14,930 nt of DNA from Desulfobacterales bacterium (GTDB taxonomy: Bacteria > Desulfobacterota > Desulfobacteria > Desulfobacterales > QNYZ01), in NCBI GenBank assembly GCA_029938515.1, contig JAOZUU010000014.1, forward strand, positions 1 through 14,930, written 5' to 3'. The position numbers were made by a program, and so were the translations under genes. Below are positions 1 through 7,700 of the stretch, in pieces. The notes beneath the pieces were generated by a model. It searched no databases. It saw only the letters and a list, made by a program, of their open reading frames with translations, and was not told the DNA's origin. Numbering within the stretch: position 1 is the stretch's first letter; the number at the start of each line of letters is the position of its first letter.

Positions 1-59
1 AAGCTCGGAATATACATGATATTCCTGCACTTTCGCGCCTTGCCAGACGGGCGCCCTAA
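1..59 (+). CDS. C-terminal tail of an upstream gene (partial)
   Basis: The reading frame that starts at base 3 is open from the window edge to a TAA at 57-59 and encodes ARNIHDIPALSRLARRAP. That TAA overlaps the ATG of the next gene as TAATG, the same junction that joins the two synthetase genes at 9848-9852. This makes it likely that a same-strand operon gene ends here. Eighteen codons are too few to name a family. A second frame is also open until 66, so the assignment rests mainly on the junction. Confidence 0.4.
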   Translation, partial: ARNIHDIPALSRLARRAP

Positions 60-967
60 TGCCTAAAATTGTTAATTTATTTTTGCGCGAACCCCAAGGG
101 CTCGCACAAAAAAACTTCACATTCTACCTGCCATATACCTGCTCAAAAGATTTGAATTATACTGCATCATTTTTGGCTGAAGAAATAACCAACCTTGCAA
201 GAGACAAAGTCGATGTTTGGTTTTTAAAAGTCGATATGCCGCCGAAGAAAATTAAGGAACTAAAGATCTTGTTGTCGCCAGATGAAATTGCCAGCGCCGA
301 TCGATTTCATTTCATTCGGGACAGCCAACGATATATCGCTCAGCATGGAGTGCTTCGAATGCTCCTGGCCGGTTATGTGGGCTGCAGCCCCCGCGATGTG
401 GATATCCGTCTTGGCATTGACGGAAAACCTTATCTGACCGGCCAGGACAACGATGGGGTGATACATTTCAGCGCCTCCCGTTCTGATGTGTTTGTGGTTT
501 TTGCTTTTAATCGAATTGGTGAAACAGGGGTCGATATTGAACGAATACGCCCCATACCAGATATGTTAGAAATAGTCGCGCGACATTTCACGATTCGTGA
601 AGAAGAGGAAATTAATAGCTGTCCGGAGAGTGAACGGTTATCTTTGTTTTACAAATTTTGGACAAGGAAAGAGGCGGTTCTGAAAGCCCACGGGGATGGC
701 CTTTTAAGACCGTTGGATAGCGTTTGTGTGGCTTCAAATGTTAAAGCTGGAGATCCTTGGAAGGTAAAAGTCTCCAAATATCTGGCGGAAAAGGATTTTT
801 TGGTGACTGATGTTGAGGGCCCAACCGATTTCGCAGTCGCGGTAGCAGTGGCTGGTCAATTCTGCAAAATTATTAAGTACACTGTTGATAATTTAAGCCA
901 TATTAACCTTGGTTCAGGTCATAAAGGAGAAATTCTATGGACAACGTTTTCATTTCACAATTATTAG
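59..967 (+). CDS. Sfp-type 4'-phosphopantetheinyl transferase
   Basis: This enzyme would transfer the phosphopantetheine arm of coenzyme A onto the conserved serine of carrier domains, here the PCPs and ACP of the synthases downstream; it is expected to be cytosolic. Family motifs in the 302-residue product are GKPYL at 122-126, HFSASRS at 136-142, GVDIERI at 167-173 with the Mg-binding Asp169 and Glu171, and FYKFWTRKEAVLKAHGDG at 197-214 with the WxxKEA core. The usual SHS of the second motif reads SRS. Homologues are about 220-250 residues and recognisable homology starts only near residue 50, so the first 50 residues are an extension or the true start is later. The ATG at 59 is the only early ATG after an in-frame stop at 17-19; it lacks a good Shine-Dalgarno but sits in a TAATG junction. 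The 3' end overlaps the next gene by 31 bases. Confidence 0.9.
   Translation: MPKIVNLFLREPQGLAQKNFTFYLPYTCSKDLNYTASFLAEEITNLARDKVDVWFLKVDMPPKKIKELKILLSPDEIASADRFHFIRDSQRYIAQHGVLRMLLAGYVGCSPRDVDIRLGIDGKPYLTGQDNDGVIHFSASRSDVFVVFAFNRIGETGVDIERIRPIPDMLEIVARHFTIREEEEINSCPESERLSLFYKFWTRKEAVLKAHGDGLLRPLDSVCVASNVKAGDPWKVKVSKYLAEKDFLVTDVEGPTDFAVAVAVAGQFCKIIKYTVDNLSHINLGSGHKGEILWTTFSFHNY
924..930 (+). promoter_or_regulatory. Ribosome binding site of the methyltransferase gene
   Basis: AAGGAGA lies six bases before the ATG at 937, inside the end of the transferase gene. It is the strongest Shine-Dalgarno in the window. It supports ATG 937 as the start although this makes the two genes overlap by 31 bases. 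Confidence 0.8.
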
Positions 968-1686
968 GGACGCCACCGCGCCAATCCCGTTTTACAGAGA
1001 TACTGGATGGCCTAGTGCGTAGAACATTTCCATGGATCCGGATAGATTCTGTTTGGCGAAGTAAATGGAGAATGGGAAATATCGAGTTAAGAACGCATTT
1101 ATTTCATATTTTGACTCAATTAATTACCTTTGAGGTCCCTGGTGATATCGTTGAAATTGGATGTAATAGTGGAGAATCAAGCGTAATTTTACAAAAAATA
1201 ATCCAAGACATGGACCCCTCTAGACAATTGCACGTTTATGACAGCTTTCAAGGTGTTCCCAAGCCGTCTCATCACGACAAGGATGTTTATGCAATAGGAG
1301 ACATGTCCGCTTCTGAAGAACAGTTTCGGAAAAACTTTGAAAGCGTAGGGTTACAATTACCAATCATCCACGCTGGATGGTTTGAAGAAACATTGACTTC
1401 GTCTCAACTTCCAGAGAAAATCGCTTTTGGATTTATTGACTGTGATCTTTATGATGCTTCTTTGTTGGCCTTAAATAAAATTTACCCATTGCTCTCTTTA
1501 AATGCAATATGTTTTTTTGGTGCCTATAGTGATCCTGAAAGTAATGCAGCAATAACAACGAAATCTTGTTTTAAATCTCCTGGAATTAAACGAGCATGTG
1601 ATGAATTTTTTAGGGACAAGCCCGAAAAAATTAGTCTTTTACTTACGGGGACTCATACATCAGGATATTTCAGAAAATCTATTTAA
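937..1686 (+). CDS. TylF/MycF-like class I SAM-dependent methyltransferase, metal site altered
   Basis: The 249-residue protein has the order expected of the TylF/MycF (macrocin O-methyltransferase) family. A SAM-binding loop VEIGCNSGESS is at 72-82, HVYDSFQGVP at 99-108, a WFEETL segment at 148-153, and IDCDLYDAS at 167-175. In characterised relatives the last motif supplies one metal ligand, and a DD(Y) or DE(Y) pair about 25 residues later supplies the others. Here that second site reads FFGAYSDP (193-200), so the acidic pair is replaced by Gly195-Ala196. An O-methyltransferase tailoring a hydroxyl of the product is the family expectation, but the loss of metal ligands leaves catalysis uncertain. 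The gene is AT-rich (line 1501 is about 35% GC) compared with the adenylation-domain DNA, which may mean separate acquisition. It lies between the phosphopantetheinyl transferase and the first synthase, 49 bases before the latter. Confidence 0.8.
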   Translation: MDNVFISQLLGTPPRQSRFTEILDGLVRRTFPWIRIDSVWRSKWRMGNIELRTHLFHILTQLITFEVPGDIVEIGCNSGESSVILQKIIQDMDPSRQLHVYDSFQGVPKPSHHDKDVYAIGDMSASEEQFRKNFESVGLQLPIIHAGWFEETLTSSQLPEKIAFGFIDCDLYDASLLALNKIYPLLSLNAICFFGAYSDPESNAAITTKSCFKSPGIKRACDEFFRDKPEKISLLLTGTHTSGYFRKSI

Positions 1687-1735
1687 CTAACTGAATTGTA
1701 AGAATTTGATAAAATCTTTGTGGAAAAGGCGTTAA
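1687..1735 (+). promoter_or_regulatory. Short intergenic gap with ribosome binding site
   Basis: This 49-base AT-rich gap is the only non-coding stretch between genes in the window. GAAAAGG at 1723-1729 lies six bases before the ATG at 1736 and serves as a ribosome binding site. A TAAAAT at 1710-1715 resembles a -10 box but has no matching -35 element at 16-18 bases, and no hairpin terminator is visible. Read-through from the methyltransferase gene is the simplest reading. Confidence 0.55.
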
Positions 1736-4700
1736 ATGAAAGATAACCACAAATCGATCGCGACTATCAATTCAAATTTATTCCGTTTCACACCTTACCA
1801 GCACCGTGAATGGGTTCTTTGGCGAATGGCGGATGAACGTAATTTCCGCGTCGTCTCGGCTGCATGTAAACTTGCTGGACCCGTTGATGAAAAAATTTTA
1901 GAGGAAAGACTAAAAAAAGCGATGAAATGCCATCTGGCATTGCAGCTCATCTTTAATACTGAAAAACCAGAGGCTACGATTATTTCGGAAATAAATGTTC
2001 CGATCGTAACCAAATACGCACGCATAAACGAAGATCTTGCTAAAGCAGCTTCTAGGATTTTTTGTGAGATAGTCACAAAACCATTTCCCATATCTTCATC
2101 AGTGTTGCCTCTTCGGACAGTTTTAATACGTGCAGATTTCAATAAGGCAAATGATTGTGCCCTTCTGGTAATAGCTCATCCAATTATTGCCGATGAGAAA
2201 TCACTGGAATGTTTACTTAGAGAAATAGAAACTGATGAGATTCCTGAGGCGACTGATGATATCTTTTTAAAGTGGGACGAAAATTCTTTTGCCTCTCATA
2301 AGGAGGGAGTCTATAATCAGAAACTGGAATCCTATAAACAACTCCTTAAAGGCTCGTTATTCGACTTGGATATGCCTACCGACCGGGCGAGGCCTGCTGT
2401 CTATTGTAGTAAAGGTAGGTTTTTCAAGATTACTGTACCCGAACAGGTAAAAGAAATTGCTGAACAGCTCTCCACGATTCATAATTTTACAAAAGATGCA
2501 ATTGTGATCGCCGCACTGGGTTGTTATATCTGCCGGTTAAGCAGGCAGCAAGATATTGTTATCGGCCTTGTAGTAGATCTTCGCATGCCCGGTTCAGATA
2601 CGTCTATTGGCTCTTTTGAAAATACAGCTATACTAAGGATACGAATAGAGGATAAAATAACAGGACTGGAACTTATCCGCCAGGTCCAGGAAAGCCTAAC
2701 TACACTTAAATCGCTTAGGGATTTACCCTTCGAAGCTTTGACTGAAACCTTCAATCCTGATCGTGATGCAAGCCGTACACCTATATTTCAATTATGCTTT
2801 GCGCACCGTAATTACGATGGTTATAAAAATTTAATTCCAATGCAGGCCGGTCGCCTCCGGTCAGATCTCGATATAGTCCTGGAGCAAGCAGAAGGGAATG
2901 ATGTTCTACGGATAGGTTACCGATACGATCTCTACAGACGTGATACGATTGAGAACATGGCCGGGCATATTATCAAATTAATCATGACAATATCTGAAAA
3001 GCCTGATGAACCCGTTCAGTCATATCAGATCGGTAGATCCAATGAACATGCTTGGGTGTTATCGGCACTTGGCGTCCAAAATACCTATCCTTGTGAAACT
3101 CCGATCCACAAATTGGTAGCTGCCGCTGCTTCGCGTAATCCTGAAAAAATTGCCGTTTGCTCGGAAGATACACAGATTTCATATGAACTATTAAATCGCA
3201 GGGCAAATCAACTTGCACATCGACTTCGCAGTTTGGGAGTTGGCCCTGATGTTCCGGTAGCCGTATGTATGGACAGGTCAGCAGAACTTATCATAGCGCT
3301 GCTTGCTATCCTAAAGGCCGGAGGTGCTTATGTGCCTATAGAGCCAGCCAACCCATCGGAACGCATCGAGTTCGTTTTGGCAGATTCCAAGGCGCAATTC
3401 TTACTGACAGAGTCCGATCAGAAGAGCAAAGTGGCCGGGGCTTCAATTCAGACTATTATGTTAGAACCTGGTGGGGCTGCTTTCGCCTCTGAACCAGTCG
3501 CCAATCCGGTAGAAGTGGTCGGCCCTGAGAACCTTGCTTATATTATCTATACGTCAGGATCGACCGGTCGACCCAAAGGTGTTTTGATCGAACACCGCAA
3601 TGTGGTTCGGCTCTTCCGGGCGACCGAGGAATGGTTTCATTTCAGTGAAAACGATGTCTGGACGATGTTCCATTCCGTGGCCTTCGATTTTTCGGTTTGG
3701 GAGATATGGGGTGCTCTAATCCATGGCGGCCGCCTTGTTGTTGTTCCTTATCTCACCAGTCGGTCACCCCTGAATTTTTATGAGCTTCTTGTTAACGAGA
3801 AGGTGACAGTTTTGAACCAGACCCCCTCAGCTTTCAACCTGGTTATCCAGGCTGAAGTTGAGGGTGATAGCCGAAAGCTGGCGCTACGCCATATAATCTT
3901 TGGTGGAGAGGCGCTCGAATTAGAAAGCTTGCGACCTTGGTTTGAGCGGCACGGTGATCAATTCCCACGCCTGGCCAACATGTACGGCATCACCGAGACA
4001 TGCGTACACGTGACATACAGACCCCTATCGATGACAGATTTAGACTCAGGACTTGGAAGCAGTGTCATCGGGTTGCCAATTCCGGACCTATCCACATACG
4101 TTGTGGATGAGAACCTTCAGCTTCTTCCGCCAGGTGTTCCAGGCGAGCTTGTCGTTGGAGGAGCAGGGCTTGCGCGTGGTTATCATGATCGTCCTGAACT
4201 TACAGCTGAACGCTTTGTCCCCGACCCATTTTCGCAGCAGCCAGATGCTATGTTTTATCGAAGTGGTGACCTTGTCAGGATATTGCCGACCGGAGAGCTT
4301 GACTATCTTGGGCGTATCGACCAGCAGGTTCAAATCCGAGGTTTTCGTATCGAAACGGGTGAAATCGAATCTGTGATAAGACGAAGCGGCTTTGTTCAAG
4401 ATGTGGTTGTAGTTCCCTGGCAGCGTGAGTCAAATGAAACGCTGCTTGTCGCCTATGTTGTCTCCGACAGAACGGATGGCGAGCTTCGTGTGGTGGCGCG
4501 TGAGAGTTTACCGGAGTATATGGTTCCGGACCACTTTGTAACTGTTCCAAATATTCCAATGACAACCAACGGCAAGGTTGACCGTAAAGCGCTGCCGGCT
4601 CCACAATCTGGAAGCCATTGCTCATCGGCTGATGTAGTAGCTCCAACCGGCGAGCTCGAGCTGGTGATTTCTGAAATATGGGGCGAAGTATTGGGTACAG

Positions 4701-7700
4701 ATAAAATTAGTGTAAACGATAGCTTCTTTGACATCGGTGGAACGAGCCTTGGTTTGGTCAGGGTTGCGACAAAACTGAGAGAATGTATAGAAATAGAGAT
4801 TAGCGTAGTGGTGCTTTTCCAATACCCCACAGTGTCTTCGCTTGCAAAATACCTCGCCAAATACCATCTCAAACAGGAGCCGTCAGACATTCGTCCTAGT
4901 TATAAAGGATCTTCTGAAGCTGAAGATGAACCCATCGCTATTATCGGTATGGCTGGTCGATTTCCAGGTGCTGAAAATATTGAAGCGCTTTGGACTCTAC
5001 TAAGGGACGGTAAAGAGGCCATCTCCTTTTTCGAGGAGAGCGAGCTTGACCCAACCTTAGATCCTTCATTGGTTTCTCGTCCTGATTATGTAAGAGCAAG
5101 AGGTGTGCTCCGCGATGCGGACTTTTTTGATGCAGGCTTTTTTGGTATGAACCCAGGTGAGGCGGAGGTAACGGACCCTCAACATCGGGTGCTGATGGAG
5201 GTTGCCTGGGAGGCGTTAGAACATGCCGGCATTGATCCAACCTCTTTTCCAGGTCTTATAGCCACATACGCTGGTGTATACAATAATAGCTATTATACAG
5301 AGAACGTTTTAAAGCGTCTGGATGTTGTAGACAAAGTTGGCCTCTTTCAAGCTATGATTGGCAATGAAAAGGATTTTGTTGCCCCACGAATTTCCCACCG
5401 CTTGGGTTTAAACGGCCCTGCAATCAGCATCCAGACAGCCTGTTCAACTTCTTTGGTCGCAGTCTCGCAGGCATTCTTCGCACTCCGGACAGGTCAATGT
5501 GATCTGGCGCTTGCCGGTGCCGCTGCAGTTACCTGCCCACAGATGAGTGGCTACATTTATCAGGAAGACGGTATGCTTAGCGCTGACGGACATACTCGCC
5601 CTTTTGATGCACAGGCGACTGGTACTGTTTTTAGCGACGGAGCTGCGATGGTGGCCTTACGCCCACTTTCGAAAGCTATCGAATCGGGAGATTCGATATA
5701 TGCGATCATTCGCGGAGCGGCAACCAACAATGACGGCGGTCAAAGGATGAGTTTTAGCGCACCAACGGTTAAATGGCAGGCCGAAGTCATTACCAGAGCT
5801 TTATCAGTTGCTGGTGTGAATCCAGAGACCATTGGGTATATAGAAGCTCACGGTACGGCAACACCGTTGGGAGATCCAATCGAATTTTCCGGCCTCAGGC
5901 AGGCATTTGGCCAGTGGACTAATAGGGAGGGATACTGTGCCCTTGGTTCGATAAAGTCAAACATTGGTCACCTGACGGCACCATCGGGGGTTGCGGGTTT
6001 GATTAAAACGGTTCTCTCGCTTGAACGAGAATTAATACCAGCGAGTTTAGGATTCTCGCAGCCAAACCCGGAAATTACCTTTAAGAATAGCCCTTTCTTT
6101 GTTACTTCAGAATCCATGCCCTGGCCGAGGCAACCGGGCAAGCCAAGAATTGCTGGTGTCAGCAGCTTTGGTGTTGGTGGAACAAACGCACACGTCGTAG
6201 TGGAAGAGGCGCCGGCACTCCCTCCAAGCGGGCCATCCCGTTCGCATCAACTTTTGGTGTTATCCGCAAAAACAGATACTGCTTTAGAGAAGATTACCGA
6301 GAACCTTGCTTTCTACCTTGAGAAAAAACCTGAAACAAACCTGGCTGATACTGCCTTTACTTTGCAAAACGGGCGCAAGGTATTTCCATACCGTCGGATG
6401 CTTGTTGCGTCCAGTGCGGCGGAAGCTATGGAGCGGCTGAAGGCTCTCGACCCTAAATACGCTGTTTCGGGTTCGGTCATGAATGGGGAGCCATCGGTTA
6501 CCTTCATGTTCCCAGGCCAAGGAGCCCAGCATCTCAATATGGGGCGAAATCTTTACCAGGAAGAAGCTGTTTTCCGTAATGAGCTCGACCGGTGTGCAAA
6601 GATTCTCAAACTACACCTTGATTTGGACTTGCGCACGGTGCTTTATCCTGAAAGTTCAGAGCCCGAGTCGGCTGATCGGCTAATCAACGATACCTGGCTC
6701 TCCCAGCCTGCCATCTTTGTCATCGAATATGCCCTGGCCCGGCTTTGGATGAGCTGGGGTATTCAACCGGCAGTGATGGTCGGGCACAGCATTGGTGAAT
6801 ATGTTGCGGCGGTCATAGCCGAGACATTTTCACTGGAAGACGCTCTCAGCCTTTTATCGGTGCGTGCCCGTCTAATGCAAAATCTGCCCCCCGGCTCGAT
6901 GCTCTCGGTCCGACTTAGTGTTGATAAAGTTGAACCGATTCTGCCCGACGGGATATCCATAGCCGCTGTCAACAGTCAAGCACTCTGTGTGATTTCAGGA
7001 CAGACCGATAATTTACAGGCCTTAAAGCTGGAGCTCGATGCCAAGGGCGTAGCCAACAAATTCCTGCACACCTCTCATGCATTTCATTCGGCAATGATGG
7101 ATCCAATGCTTTCTGAGTTCGCTACTGTCGCCAGGCAGATACCCTTCCAACCACCGAAAATACCGTGGTTGTCCACGTGCACTGGCCAATGGATGACCCC
7201 AGCTGACCTTGTGGACGGAGACTATTGGGTGCGACAGGTACGGCAAGCAGTACGTTTCGCCGATGCTCTCACGCATGTCATTGGGCAAGAAAACCAAATT
7301 TTACTGGAGGTTGGTCCTGGCCAAACGCTAAGCCAGCTGGCACAGCAGCATAAAAAAAAAGCGGCCGGAACTGTAATAATGCCAAGTTTTGGCCCCGTCG
7401 GCGAGTCGGAGCAGGACCTGCCCTCGATGCTGTTAGCTCTTGGGCGGCTATGGATTGCCGGTACCGGTATTAGCTGGAATAGATTCTCATCAGGTGAACA
7501 GCGCAGAAGGGTACCGTTACCTTCCTACCCGTTTGAGCGAAAGTCTTATTGGATTCAACCTCCAAAGGTTGATGCAAAGGTGGATAGAATAAAAGCTTTT
7601 GAATTTGATGATCACAAACAAGATAGGCTGAAAATAAAAAAGCAAGAGGACGTCTTAAAACCACAAAAACTGGATCCGAAAATGAAAAGGCAATCTGCTG

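Noticed and set aside
1696..1715. TTGTAA and TAAAAT as a promoter before the large synthase.
   Set aside because: The two boxes are only 8 bases apart instead of 16-18, and no other -35 fits. The gap is only 49 bases, in an operon-like context.
4453..4890. Long antisense and off-frame open frames inside the synthase genes (for example minus strand 4453-4890 and 4275-4646).
   Set aside because: They lie opposite strongly conserved adenylation and carrier domains, show no recognisable motifs or ribosome sites, and are typical shadows of long coding sequence.
7352..7360. Run of nine A inside the acyltransferase region, a possible slippage or frameshift site.
   Set aside because: The frame is intact across it (HKKKAAG), both flanking domains read through, and no alternative product with recognisable homology is formed.
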